The notes: generated by a model from the sequence alone, not told the origin. 64,000 bases of DNA from Flavobacterium aquatile LMG 4008 = ATCC 11947 (GCF_000757385.1 NZ_JRHH01000003.1:372001-436000); one strand, 5' to 3'. Counted from the first letter of the stretch, positions 16,486 through 25,358 are shown. A program made the numbers and translations.

Positions 16486-19032
16486 TTAAAAATTGTACCT
16501 TAAAAAAGCATTAAAAGTTCTTTCTAAGGCAAAAGTATTTACTTGTTCAATAGAATTCGTATTGGTATTTACGCGGTAATTTTGATTGATTATAATTTTA
16601 GAATCCAATAAATTTTGGACAGAGAATCCGAAAAGTAAATTCGATTTTTCACTGATTGAAATTTTATAACTACTGGAGAAATTCATTTGAAAATAGTCTT
16701 CAAGATTAGTAGAATTTGGTTCTTGATAGCCAATTTGGGGATTGTCTGGCGTGTTAAATATTGGTAATGAACTTGAGGGAAGCGTGTTGGGTTTTCCGGT
16801 AAACCATCTTGAACCAAGAGCTATTTTTAGTTTTTGATAATCATAAATGACTGCCATTCCTACATTGTGATTGATTTCATAATTATTCGGAAAAGCATTA
16901 GTTGAAAAACTTTCGAAATTGTAATTGTTATTCGTGTAAGTGTAACTTAGCCACGCTGTGAAATTGTAAAACTGCTTTTGAATTAAAAATTCTGAACCTA
17001 GAACGGTATATTTTCCGTTAATTCTTGAAAATTCCAATTGGTTTTGAAATCCTTGACTCATGCTGGTAATTCCGTTTACCGATTTGTAAAAATTGTCTAA
17101 AGTTAGTAGCCAATTGTTCTTTTTAAAAGTAAATCCAACCGAAACCTGATTGCTTTTTACTACAGGAATTGTTTCGTTATTTGCTAAAATCCAACGACGT
17201 TTTTCTACACCAAGAAAATCTTGCTGCAAATCGACAATTTGTGAAGTTACTTGGCTTTTTCTCTCGGCTAAAATTTCTGCAAAAAACGATTTAGAAAATG
17301 AATAATTAAATTGTAATCTTGGTTCAAATAAATATTCTTCGAGTTGCGTAATGTAGGTTTGACGTAAACCAACAGCAGTTCTAAGTTTTTTATTTTGAGA
17401 GGAATACTGTAGTTCTCCAATTAACGAATGACTGTGTAAAACATCTTTAATTCTTCTTGAAAAAATGGGGCTGTTGATTCGGTCAAAATTTCTAATTCCG
17501 ATTTCGTTGAATTGATAACCGTTGTTGAATTTCCAATTTGTAGCGATTTGATGACTATTTTTAATTTTAATTCCAGTATCTAAAATAGTATTTTCTTGAT
17601 TCAAAATTTGATTACTTTGTATCGATTCATTTTCAGATTCAATAGTGTAATACGAAGTATAAACATTTATTTCTGATTGGTTTTTCTTATTCCAATTCAC
17701 TTTTAAAGTAACATTTCCTCCAAGAGTATGTTGTTCTAAAGAACTATTTTTAGCAATTAAAATAGCGTTTTCTTGCTTGGATTCATTAAACTCTAAAAGA
17801 TTATTAATTGAAATTAAATCGATGTTGAGATCCATTTTCGAATTAATTTTTTGGTCAAATTGTAATGAGAAATCGTAAAAATAAAAATCTTCATTGTTCA
17901 TGTAATTAATTACTTCATCGTTGGTAAGATTGGTTACGGCTGTATTTTGAAAAATTCTATTGTAATAGTTTTTGTAAGTTGGCGAATTGATAAAATCGGT
18001 ATGTGAACGGCGCGCACTTAATTCGAGATTTGAATTTTGTGAAATTTTAAATTTGGCGTTAACATCGGCACTAATCATATTTATTCCAATAGAACCGTTG
18101 GTTTCCTCAGATGTATTTTTGTGAGTAGAAATATCGACAACGCTTGAAACGCTTTCACCATAAAAAGGAGAGCTTCCGTTTTTAGTAATTTTAATGGTAT
18201 GCGCCAAATTCGGATTTAAAGCAGATATCAATCCGAAGAAATGTCCTGTTTGAAAAAGTCGAATTCCGTTCCATAAAAACAAATTTTGATCATGTGTTCC
18301 GCCACGAACGTTGAGGTTCGAGATGGTTTCGTCTGTACTTGCAATTCCGGGAATTTGTTTTAAAGTTTCAAATACATCTGGCTCAGTTAAGCCAGGAAGA
18401 AGTCCGAATTTTTTAGGTTTTATTTCAAAAGTTCCGTCTAGTTTTTTTGTAATTCCCTTAGTTAAATAGGTTTGAGTTACAACTTCAGATAATTCATTTA
18501 AAACAGGTTTTAATGTTAAAGTCGGACACTTATTTGTGTATAATTCAATAGATTGTATTGTGAGTTTTTCGTAATTTACGTGAGAAAACTCTATTGGATT
18601 TATTGATTTTATGTTTAATTCAAAATATCCATTTTCATTACTCGATGTTGAATAGTTTGTTCCAATTACTTTTATGTTTGCATATGCAATTGGTTGATTA
18701 GAAAAAACGTCTACAATAAAGCCGCATAAGGGTTTGTCAAGGTCTTTATTGTTAACAACAGCTATATAACTTTTAGATGTAAATTGAAATTTTAAGCGCG
18801 TTTTATCTGAAATATAATCGAGTTTTTCGTTTAAAGTTAGAGCGTTTTTTGGAGGAATAATTTTGAAAATAGCAATTTCTTCATCTATATAATTAAAATT
18901 CACACCATGTTGTTGCTCTATTTTTTCAAGAATTTTTATCAATAAAATGCTATCGCTTCTATCTTGAGCATTTGCACTCAAAACACAAACAAAGCACATC
19001 AACAAAGACGCAAAATACTTTTTTATTTTCAC
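16486..19032 (-). CDS. TonB-dependent receptor with STN signalling domain
   Basis: An 848-residue outer-membrane receptor. After the signal peptide (SANAQD) comes an STN/secretin-like N-terminal domain (about residues 28-95, ILLIKILEKIEQQHGVNF), then a carboxypeptidase-regulatory-like beta sandwich (about 100-180), the plug (about 220-320, KQIPGIASTDETISNLNVRGG) and a 22-strand barrel ending in FNAFLRYNF. The STN domain marks it as a transducer that signals through FecR to the ECF sigma. It overlaps fecR by 4 bp. The substrate is unknown; no SusD or siderophore gene is adjacent. Confidence 0.92.
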   Translation of the reverse strand: MKIKKYFASLLMCFVCVLSANAQDRSDSILLIKILEKIEQQHGVNFNYIDEEIAIFKIIPPKNALTLNEKLDYISDKTRLKFQFTSKSYIAVVNNKDLDKPLCGFIVDVFSNQPIAYANIKVIGTNYSTSSNENGYFELNIKSINPIEFSHVNYEKLTIQSIELYTNKCPTLTLKPVLNELSEVVTQTYLTKGITKKLDGTFEIKPKKFGLLPGLTEPDVFETLKQIPGIASTDETISNLNVRGGTHDQNLFLWNGIRLFQTGHFFGLISALNPNLAHTIKITKNGSSPFYGESVSSVVDISTHKNTSEETNGSIGINMISADVNAKFKISQNSNLELSARRSHTDFINSPTYKNYYNRIFQNTAVTNLTNDEVINYMNNEDFYFYDFSLQFDQKINSKMDLNIDLISINNLLEFNESKQENAILIAKNSSLEQHTLGGNVTLKVNWNKKNQSEINVYTSYYTIESENESIQSNQILNQENTILDTGIKIKNSHQIATNWKFNNGYQFNEIGIRNFDRINSPIFSRRIKDVLHSHSLIGELQYSSQNKKLRTAVGLRQTYITQLEEYLFEPRLQFNYSFSKSFFAEILAERKSQVTSQIVDLQQDFLGVEKRRWILANNETIPVVKSNQVSVGFTFKKNNWLLTLDNFYKSVNGITSMSQGFQNQLEFSRINGKYTVLGSEFLIQKQFYNFTAWLSYTYTNNNYNFESFSTNAFPNNYEINHNVGMAVIYDYQKLKIALGSRWFTGKPNTLPSSSLPIFNTPDNPQIGYQEPNSTNLEDYFQMNFSSSYKISISEKSNLLFGFSVQNLLDSKIIINQNYRVNTNTNSIEQVNTFALERTFNAFLRYNF

Positions 19033-19934
19033 TTTATTTCTTCAATAACATAGTTTGAATTAGTAGATTTTGAATACTTTAAGTGATAGATTGAGGTGAT
19101 TGTTTTTAATGCTATATCAATATTGTTCGTCGGAATTTTACCCGTAAACAATTGATCTGATTTGATGTTTTTAGCATCAATTGTAACATTATATTGTCGT
19201 TGAATTTCTTCTAAAACTGCCGTTAATTTTTCTTTTTCGAATGATAATTCTTTAGAAAGCCATACTGGTTTCGCATCGGAAATAGTCTTGCTTACAATTT
19301 TTTCATTGCCTTCAAATGAAACCATTTGACCTGGAGTTAAAATTACTTCTTGAGTGTTGAAGTTTACTTTTACTTTACCTTCGAAACAAACTACGTCAAA
19401 TCGATCTTTTCTTGCTTTAACATTAAATTGTGTGCCAAGGACACTTACCTTTCCAAGGTTGGTGTTGACTTCAAACTTTTTTCCTTTGGCAACTTTAAAG
19501 TAGGCTTCGCCATTTAATTTCAACTTTCGATTACTATCCCAGTTCCATTTTTTAAAATCAATTTGCGAACCAGAGTTTAATATTACTTCAGAATTATCTG
19601 GTAATAAGAAGGTGGTTTGTTTTCCATTTTCTGCCAATTCTGTTGTAGGAGTGAAAGTATTAAAAGCAAAAAATAATCCAAATCCTATTACTAAAACAGC
19701 AGCAATTCTCATGAACCAATTTGGTTTTAAAGTAACAACTTTTGGAGTTTGTTTTTTGGTTTCTAATACCGTGTTCAATATTTTATTTTCATCAAATTTA
19801 GGTGTTTCTAATTGTGATGAATATAATTTTATTTTTTCATATAATGGGAAGTCAGGATCAGCTTGAAATTCTTTCAATTCTGCATCAGTCATTTCTCCAT
19901 CAAGCCATTTTGCTAATTTATAATTTTCTTCCAT
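19029..19934 (-). CDS. FecR-family anti-sigma regulator
   Basis: A 301-residue protein. The short N-terminal cytoplasmic segment (KLAKWLDGEMTDAELKEF) would hold the sigma factor. A membrane helix lies at about residues 83-101 (IAAVLVIGFGLFFAFNTF). The periplasmic FecR domain follows (LPDNSEVILNSGSQI, GEAYFKVAKGKKFEV, VLGTQFNVKA), and the C-terminal DUF4974-like part (LEEIQRQYNV) would contact the STN domain of the receptor encoded next. The 4-bp overlap with the receptor gene implies translational coupling. Unusually, a T9SS protein gene separates it from the sigma gene. Confidence 0.93.
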   Translation of the reverse strand: MEENYKLAKWLDGEMTDAELKEFQADPDFPLYEKIKLYSSQLETPKFDENKILNTVLETKKQTPKVVTLKPNWFMRIAAVLVIGFGLFFAFNTFTPTTELAENGKQTTFLLPDNSEVILNSGSQIDFKKWNWDSNRKLKLNGEAYFKVAKGKKFEVNTNLGKVSVLGTQFNVKARKDRFDVVCFEGKVKVNFNTQEVILTPGQMVSFEGNEKIVSKTISDAKPVWLSKELSFEKEKLTAVLEEIQRQYNVTIDAKNIKSDQLFTGKIPTNNIDIALKTITSIYHLKYSKSTNSNYVIEEIK

Positions 19935-19989
19935 TTTTTTTCTTCCTTATTCGAAGGTATCGAATTGTTATTTAATTTACAAATTCAGC

Positions 19990-21570
19990 TTATTTTTTTA
20001 TAAGCTTTATTGTTTTTTGATTATTGTTTGAAACCAACCTACAAATGTACATTCCGCTATTTACGTTTGATAAATCAAGTTCATTATTAATTTTATTAAG
20101 TTTCTTTTCTAATATTAATTTTCCAGAGACATCATAAATTGATAGATTTGAATTATTTTCATTTTCGTAGAGTTGGATATTTACTTTATCTGAAAATGGA
20201 TTTGGATAAACTTTTGTATTCTTAAAAATGTCCTCTTGATTTGATAATACTACAGGATTGTAGTGGTATACAGTCATATTATGCTCACTTATTGCAAAAA
20301 GACTTTCGTCGTTAGCAATTTTGCAATATATTCCGCTTCCACCATAGATATTTGGTGTACTTATCCATTGTTGGACTCCATTGTTACTATATTTTAAAAC
20401 TACCATTTGAACTGTTGACATAGAAGTACTGGCTGTTGGTCCGCCTTTACCAATCACTATTGGTTCTCCAAGTGTATTAGTTGTTATAAAATAGGGAATT
20501 TCATCAACACTACTAACGGCGTCGTATACTGTATTCCATAATAAATTTCCATCGGTATCAATTTGTAATGTTCTCCAATTGGGTTCAAAACCATATGAAG
20601 CCGAAATAATGCTGACTTTATTTCCTCCGAGTGAAAATCGTTGAGGAAAATCGTTTCCTCCAAAATCGTAATTTTGTTGCCAAAGTAATGTTCCAGTTGA
20701 ACTTACTTTTTGAACTAAAATATCAATATTATTTGTTGGAACTGACATTGAATGATTGGTTCTTCCTAAAATATAAATATTTCCCGAATCGTCAACTTCT
20801 AAATCTTCACCAAAACCACTAAAAAAGCCAGGATTGATATTGTTAACATGAATGAATCCTGCGGAAAAAACTAGATTTCCCAAAGTATCCCAAACTACTA
20901 ATGGAGTTCCATGAACAGTATCTCCTGATCCGGTCATGTATATTTTGTCATTTTTTAATCGCATTGATCCAAAACCATAAGCACTATTTGTAGCATTACT
21001 TGTTTGAAATACTATTGTACCACTTGGATTTAGTTTTATCAAAGTTAAACCATATGGTGTTAATTGAGATGTTCCAATATATAAATTTCCATCAGCATCA
21101 ACTTCACTTCTTAAGGTGAAACTTGGAGAAATTCCAACAGTTGATGCTGTAACTGGAATAGTATTTTTCCACAGTAAAACTCCTGAAGGATTATATTTTA
21201 AAACTACAATTGCATTTGCATATTCTTGAATCCCAGACGATGTAGTACTAAATGTATATCTTTTTCCAACAACGTATACGTTTCCATTTGAATCACAATT
21301 GCTCCAAATAGGTTTTTGATAATTGCTAGCAATTCCTGACGCATCTGAAACTTCCCATAAAAAAGTCCCTGAAGGAGAATACTTTCGGGTATAAATGTTG
21401 CTATGAAGCCAATGACCTGTCACAAATGCATTATTAGAATTATCAATAGCCATCATTACAGCCGATTTATTATATTCTGATGCGTCTTGCATCCAATCAA
21501 AAGTATATTGAGCAGAAATTATCTGACTTGTAAATAGCGATAAAACAATAATAAGTAAAGTTTTTTTCAT
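19990..21570 (-). CDS. Secreted beta-propeller (SBBP-like) protein with T9SS type A domain
   Basis: A 526-residue protein with signal peptide (SQIISAQ). Residues about 35-430 contain repeated units of the form D-G-N-x-Y-V-x-G followed by hydrophobic strands ending in LLW (SNGNVYVVGKRY, ADGNLYIGTSQL, DSGNIYILGRTN), as in SBBP/WD-like propellers. The last 80 residues (VYPNPFSDKVNIQL ... GMYICRLVSNN ... KLIKK) are the T9SS sorting domain. It lies between the ECF sigma and fecR genes, so it is probably part of the same signalling unit, perhaps as a surface binding partner of the receptor. Confidence 0.85.
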   Translation of the reverse strand: MKKTLLIIVLSLFTSQIISAQYTFDWMQDASEYNKSAVMMAIDNSNNAFVTGHWLHSNIYTRKYSPSGTFLWEVSDASGIASNYQKPIWSNCDSNGNVYVVGKRYTFSTTSSGIQEYANAIVVLKYNPSGVLLWKNTIPVTASTVGISPSFTLRSEVDADGNLYIGTSQLTPYGLTLIKLNPSGTIVFQTSNATNSAYGFGSMRLKNDKIYMTGSGDTVHGTPLVVWDTLGNLVFSAGFIHVNNINPGFFSGFGEDLEVDDSGNIYILGRTNHSMSVPTNNIDILVQKVSSTGTLLWQQNYDFGGNDFPQRFSLGGNKVSIISASYGFEPNWRTLQIDTDGNLLWNTVYDAVSSVDEIPYFITTNTLGEPIVIGKGGPTASTSMSTVQMVVLKYSNNGVQQWISTPNIYGGSGIYCKIANDESLFAISEHNMTVYHYNPVVLSNQEDIFKNTKVYPNPFSDKVNIQLYENENNSNLSIYDVSGKLILEKKLNKINNELDLSNVNSGMYICRLVSNNNQKTIKLIKK

Positions 21571-21615
21571 GATTGAGCTAATTAAGTTAGGAACTAATTT
21601 GTTTGTTGCTAAGTT

Positions 21616-21644
21616 TATAACAAATCAAAATATAATTACCCTAC
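21616..21644 (-). promoter_or_regulatory. Candidate ECF-sigma promoter (GTAGGGT-N15-TGTTATA)
   Basis: GTAGGGT (21638-21644) and TGTTATA (21616-21622) on the minus strand, 15 nt apart, 46 nt before the ATG at 21570. The GTAGGGT box overlaps the TAG stop codon of the sigma gene, giving the propeller/FecR/TonB genes a promoter of their own. Confidence 0.72.
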
Positions 21645-22147
21645 TTAAAGTTTTCAAATTCTTTTCGTAATTCAACTAGAGCTAAATGAATACGTTTTTC
21701 TACAGCTTTTACACTAATATTTAGTTCCTCGGCAATTTGAGCATATTTTTTTCCGTCTATTCGGTGCATTAAAAAAGCGACACGCTGCGTTTCATTCAAT
21801 CGATCAATGGCATTTAATAATTTAGATTTAAATTGTTCTTCCTCTAATAAAAATTCTGGATTTTCATTGGATCTGTCATTTAGAGAATTATTCTTTTGAT
21901 AATTTACAACCACTTTTTGATGGGCAATTACATTTAGAGATGTATTATTTGCAATAGTGTAAATATAAGATTTGGCTTTTTCTAGAGGAACATCAGCACA
22001 ATTTTGCCATAGTTTAATGAAAGCTTCTTGTGTTGCATCTTCTGCCTGATCTTGGTTGCCAAATTTATAAAGCAGAAAATTTCGTAACTGTTTTACATGG
22101 TTTTTAAAGAATTCTGAAAAAACATTTTCTTGGCACGTATCACTCAT
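21641..22147 (-). CDS. ECF RNA polymerase sigma factor
   Basis: A 168-residue sigma-70 family protein with only regions 2 and 4. Region 2 is at about residues 12-80 (FLLYKFGNQDQAEDATQEAFIKLW). Region 4 is at about 110-165 (LNETQRVAFLMHRIDGKKYAQIAEELNISVKAVEKRI), with the HTH at the end. It belongs to the FecI-like group that works with FecR and a signalling TonB receptor, both encoded downstream. Its own upstream region has no GTAGGGT box in its orientation, so autoregulation through that motif is not indicated. Confidence 0.95.
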   Translation of the reverse strand: MSDTCQENVFSEFFKNHVKQLRNFLLYKFGNQDQAEDATQEAFIKLWQNCADVPLEKAKSYIYTIANNTSLNVIAHQKVVVNYQKNNSLNDRSNENPEFLLEEEQFKSKLLNAIDRLNETQRVAFLMHRIDGKKYAQIAEELNISVKAVEKRIHLALVELRKEFENFK

Positions 22148-22212
22148 TTTATTTCTATGGAATTTAATGATGTATAAAGTAGCGTAAATATAATTATTTT
22201 TTTTATTTTTCG

Positions 22213-22241
22213 GTAGGGTTTTATTTAAGTCAATTGTTTTT
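22213..22241 (+). promoter_or_regulatory. Candidate ECF-sigma promoter (GTAGGGT-N15-TGTTTTT)
   Basis: GTAGGGT (22213-22219), 15 nt, TGTTTTT (22235-22241) on the plus strand, 19 nt before the ATG at 22261. It points toward the acidic lipoprotein pair, divergent from the sigma gene. Confidence 0.72.
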
Positions 22242-22260
22242 AATTAAATACGTGCATATT

Positions 22261-23298
22261 ATGAAAGCGAGTCAATTTATTTTTCTAGGTTTTTTATCCA
22301 TTTTATTTTTCTCTTGCCAAAAAGAAGAAAACGAAGTGATACAAGATCCAACACAAAATCTAAATAAAACTTCACCATTAGTAAATTTATTATCGAGAGT
22401 TTCTCAAAATGCTACTTCGCAGGATAATGTTTTAGATAATTCTAGTTGTTTTAGTGTTCAATTGCCAGTAACAGTTATTGTTAATGGTGATAATGTAGTT
22501 GTTCAAACCGAAGCTGATTATCAAACGGTTCAAGATGCCATCGACGCTTTTTCTGATGATGATGATATTGTGAATTTTATTTATCCAATAACTATTCAGT
22601 ATCAAAATTTTTCTACTCAAGTTATAAATAATTCTGATGCTTTAGATGATGTTTTGGACGACTGTGAGGACAACGATGACGATTTTGACGAAATTGATTG
22701 TATTACTTTAAATTACCCTGTTGTTTTAAATATTTATGATAGTAATAATCAATTAGCTAGTACATTGACAATAACTAATGATGTTCAGTTTTATAATTTT
22801 ATTGAGAATTTAGATGATAACGAATTTATTGCAATCAATTATCCAATTTCTATTGTTGATTCCAACGGAAATAATATTGTCATTACTAGCAACAGTCAGT
22901 TAGAAGACATTATCGAAGAATCTATCGATGATTGCGATGATAATTCTGGTGGTGGCGGAAGTGCTGATTTCTCTGATGTTATTACAAATGGAACTTGGTA
23001 TGTTTCTTATTTTTTCGAAGGCGATGATAATGAAACAAGCGATTATGTCGGTTATAATTTTACCTTTTCTGCAACCGGAACGATTACTATTGTTAAAGCT
23101 TCAACAACAACCAATGGAAGTTGGAGTAATTATATTGACAGTGGTGATGATATATTAAGCTTAAATTTTGATGATTCCAATTTAGATGAATTAGAAGAAG
23201 ATTGGGAAATTACAGAATATTCTTCAACAGTAATAAAACTCAAACATATAAGTGGAGGAGATGGTGAAACCGATTATTTATATTTTACAAAAAACTAA
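22261..23298 (+). CDS. Acidic repeat lipoprotein with C-terminal lipocalin-like domain
   Basis: The start at 22261 gives 345 residues with a clean lipoprotein signal (FFSCQKEE); the frame from 22234 adds nine residues and runs through the candidate promoter leader. The N-terminal half holds two related units: CFSVQLPVTVIVNGD ... LDDVLDDCED, and CITLNYPVVLNIYDS ... LEDIIEESIDDCDD. Each begins with Cys-hydrophobic-P-V and ends in an acidic DDC cluster. The last about 110 residues (NGTWYVSYFFEGDDNETSDYVGYNF ... GGDGETDYLYFTKN) are paralogous to the next gene. The many Asp residues suggest divalent metal binding, which is inference. Confidence 0.75.
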   Translation: MKASQFIFLGFLSILFFSCQKEENEVIQDPTQNLNKTSPLVNLLSRVSQNATSQDNVLDNSSCFSVQLPVTVIVNGDNVVVQTEADYQTVQDAIDAFSDDDDIVNFIYPITIQYQNFSTQVINNSDALDDVLDDCEDNDDDFDEIDCITLNYPVVLNIYDSNNQLASTLTITNDVQFYNFIENLDDNEFIAINYPISIVDSNGNNIVITSNSQLEDIIEESIDDCDDNSGGGGSADFSDVITNGTWYVSYFFEGDDNETSDYVGYNFTFSATGTITIVKASTTTNGSWSNYIDSGDDILSLNFDDSNLDELEEDWEITEYSSTVIKLKHISGGDGETDYLYFTKN

Positions 23299-23324
23299 AA
23301 ACCAACAATAAATAAATTAATATT

Positions 23325-23840
23325 ATGAACACAAAAAAACTAAAAAAAAGTACCAATTATTTATTAGAAAAAGGAAAAAAAATCGCTATTATTCCTTTTT
23401 TATCGGTCGTATTTTTTATGAATATGGCATCGACTTGTAGTAGTGATGATGATAACAATAACTCTTCTTCAGATCCAACTCCAGTGGTTAATACTGTAAC
23501 TTCTGGAACATGGCGAGTAACCTATTATTTCGATACTGATTCTGATGAAACTAGTGATTTTGCAGGATACAATTTCACTTTTGGTTCGTCTAATGTATTA
23601 ACGGCAACCAATGGAACAAATACTTACACAGGTTCATGGTCGGTTACAAATGATGATAGTAGCGATGATGATAGTCCAAGTAGTGATTTAGATTTTAATA
23701 TTTTATTTTCATCACCAGCTAATTTTCAAGATTTATCAGATGATTGGGATATTGTTTCAAGAACTTCAACTAAAATAGAATTAATTGATGTAAGCGGAGG
23801 AAACGGTGGAACAGATTATCTAACTTTTGAAAAGAATTAA
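23325..23840 (+). CDS. Acidic lipocalin-like lipoprotein, paralogue of upstream gene
   Basis: A 171-residue lipoprotein with a long basic N-terminus and lipobox ASTCSSDDD near residue 38. The domain SGTWRVTYYF ... DETSDFAGYNFTF ... GGNGGTDYLTFEKN closely tracks the C-terminal domain of the gene 26 bp upstream, so this is a tandem duplication minus the repeat region. It is probably co-transcribed from the GTAGGGT promoter at 22213 and ends at the terminator at 23862. Confidence 0.78.
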   Translation: MNTKKLKKSTNYLLEKGKKIAIIPFLSVVFFMNMASTCSSDDDNNNSSSDPTPVVNTVTSGTWRVTYYFDTDSDETSDFAGYNFTFGSSNVLTATNGTNTYTGSWSVTNDDSSDDDSPSSDLDFNILFSSPANFQDLSDDWDIVSRTSTKIELIDVSGGNGGTDYLTFEKN

Positions 23841-23861
23841 ATTAACCTACATATGCATGCT

Positions 23862-23892
23862 AAAAACCATTCAAATTTTGAATGGTTTTTTT
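23862..23892. terminator. Terminator after acidic lipoprotein pair
   Basis: AAAAACCATTCAAA pairs with TTTGAATGGTTTTT and is followed by Ts. It may serve the convergent 23973 gene as well. Confidence 0.85.
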
Positions 23893-23972
23893 ATAAAATA
23901 AATCCGTCAAGTTTTTAAACAAGACGAATTCATTCAACCTAAACAAATAAACAAAATAATTTAATTTTGTAG

Positions 23973-24317
23973 TTAATTATAAATGATTTTATAATTAATT
24001 TCTCCTGATTTTAAAAGTTGTTTTAGTGTTTTAAAATCTAATAAAATTCGCAATTCATTCAATTCATTTCTATTCAATAAAATAATGAAGTTGGATTGCA
24101 AAGTCGGAATTGGAATTTTCTTTTCATAAATAGAATTCTCATATTCTTTTTCCCAATAGTTTGTGTCAATTTTATCCAAAAAACTAATAAAACTAAACAT
24201 TTCTGAAGGATCAAAATTGAATGTCAAATTGTTGAATGATACGTTGTAAAGATTCCTTTTCGGACAAAAAAGCAAAAATCCATTGCTCGTTCTGTTTATG
24301 ATTTTAAAATGGCACAT
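23973..24317 (-). CDS. DUF6686-like small protein in heme locus
   Basis: A 114-residue cytoplasmic protein without signal peptide. The pattern ISNG-like NRTSNGFLLFCPKRNLYNVSFNNL ... F..FI.FLDKID ... IPTLQSNFIILLNRNELNELR resembles the DUF6686 family seen beside heme-uptake genes in Bacteroidota. It lies 13 bp downstream of the DUF6607 gene, so the two form one unit. Function unknown. Family call is from memory of the pattern and moderate. Confidence 0.6.
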   Translation of the reverse strand: MCHFKIINRTSNGFLLFCPKRNLYNVSFNNLTFNFDPSEMFSFISFLDKIDTNYWEKEYENSIYEKKIPIPTLQSNFIILLNRNELNELRILLDFKTLKQLLKSGEINYKIIYN

Positions 24318-24330
24318 AATTATAATGGTT

Positions 24331-25245
24331 TTATTTTACTATAAAACGGTCAATAATTGCATCAACTTCTGCTTGTAACGCATCTGGTTTTAAATCGAAT
24401 AAATAAGAATAAAGTGGTTTTCCATCCACTAATTTTTGTAATGATAAATCGTTGTCTTTTTGGTAAACCAATTCCCATTTGTTTCTAACTTTTAACCAAA
24501 GCTCATTATTTTTTTTCCAATAATTTTTAGCAACTTGACATTTGCTATCATCTACTTTCGTGTAAACATCAATTCCTTTTTCTTGTGCTAATAACACATC
24601 GTTTCCTTTGTCATCTCTAACAATCTTGTCGTTATCTTGCTCGTGAATCCAGCCAAAGTTGGTAATTTCATGAATGTTTCTTCTTTTAAGAACATTATAA
24701 TCGTTACGAATGGTATGCTCTCTTCTTGGTAAAGGTGCGTCGGTAGTGTTTTTCCAATACGTACTTCCATCAACCATTACCCAACTTGCGGTTCCTTCAT
24801 ATCTCGGACTATCATCAACTTGATATACTTTTTGTGTCCATTGACCTTTTACGTTTTTAGCTGATAATTTTTCAAATTTCCAAGTTCTTTCTTTAAAGAA
24901 ATCGTAGAATTCAGTGTTTTCATACAACCAATCTTGACGCCAGTGTTTTACAATTGCATCGTCAGTTTTTCCAACAATTAGTAAATGTTGAAGCACAATT
25001 TTATTCGATTTGTCTTCAACTAATTCTACCCATTCTAATCCGGAATCGTGTTTGGTTTTAGATGGTTTGTAGCCAATTGAGTCTTTAGAATACTCGAAAG
25101 TTTCAGCAAAATTGAATTTTACTTCATAACAGCCACACATCGATTTAATGGCTTTAATGTCTTGTTGTTTTTTTAAATCTTGACTTTTTCCAGATAGGCT
25201 AGCCAACAAAAATGTAGTTAATAATAGAATGGATTTGATTCTCAT
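24331..25245 (-). CDS. DUF6607-family exported protein
   Basis: A 304-residue protein with signal peptide (ASLSGKSQD). The motif KSMCGCYEVKFNFAETF after the signal and the Trp-rich stretches (HWRQDWLYE, GTASWVMVDGSTYW, TNFGWIHEQDN) fit DUF6607, a family that accompanies hemin receptors in Bacteroidota. CGC and several His/Met residues could touch metal or heme, but that is speculative. It is divergent from the TonB receptor gene with a shared 113-bp control region containing palindromes. Confidence 0.8.
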   Translation of the reverse strand: MRIKSILLLTTFLLASLSGKSQDLKKQQDIKAIKSMCGCYEVKFNFAETFEYSKDSIGYKPSKTKHDSGLEWVELVEDKSNKIVLQHLLIVGKTDDAIVKHWRQDWLYENTEFYDFFKERTWKFEKLSAKNVKGQWTQKVYQVDDSPRYEGTASWVMVDGSTYWKNTTDAPLPRREHTIRNDYNVLKRRNIHEITNFGWIHEQDNDKIVRDDKGNDVLLAQEKGIDVYTKVDDSKCQVAKNYWKKNNELWLKVRNKWELVYQKDNDLSLQKLVDGKPLYSYLFDLKPDALQAEVDAIIDRFIVK

Positions 25246-25277
25246 AATGATATAATTTAGTTAAATAATAATTTCGA

Positions 25278-25285
25278 CAAAAATA
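25278..25285 (-). promoter_or_regulatory. -7 promoter element of DUF6607 gene
   Basis: On the minus strand TATTTTTG fits TAnnTTTG, 33 nt before the ATG at 25245. Confidence 0.55.
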
Positions 25286-25290
25286 TTAAA

Positions 25291-25309
25291 TTTATTTAGA
25301 ATAAATAAA
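25291..25309. promoter_or_regulatory. Palindrome between divergent heme-locus promoters (candidate operator)
   Basis: TTTATTTAGAATAAATAAA contains TTTATT-TAG-AATAAA and sits in the -33 regions of both divergent -7 elements, where one repressor could control both directions. An iron-responsive Fur-type regulator is the natural guess for a heme locus. Confidence 0.45.
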
Positions 25310-25318
25310 AATAACATA

Positions 25319-25326
25319 TATATTTG
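25319..25326 (+). promoter_or_regulatory. -7 promoter element of heme TonB receptor gene
   Basis: TATATTTG matches TAnnTTTG, 33 nt before the ATG at 25359. Confidence 0.65.
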
Positions 25327-25339
25327 CAAAAAAAAATTA

Positions 25340-25356
25340 TTAAGAACAATTCTAAA
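25340..25356. promoter_or_regulatory. Second palindrome just upstream of the TonB receptor start
   Basis: TTAAGAACAATTCTAAA is a near-palindrome (TTTAGAA-N3-TTCTTAA on the other strand). It lies between the expected transcription start and the start codon, where a bound repressor would block the receptor gene. It shares the TTTAGAA half-site with the palindrome at 25291. Confidence 0.45.
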
Positions 25357-25358
25357 CA

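Noticed and set aside
22928-23158. Plus-strand ORF inside the acidic lipoprotein gene
   Set aside because: It is a shifted-frame reading of the GAT/GAA-rich region and lacks a signal or family features.
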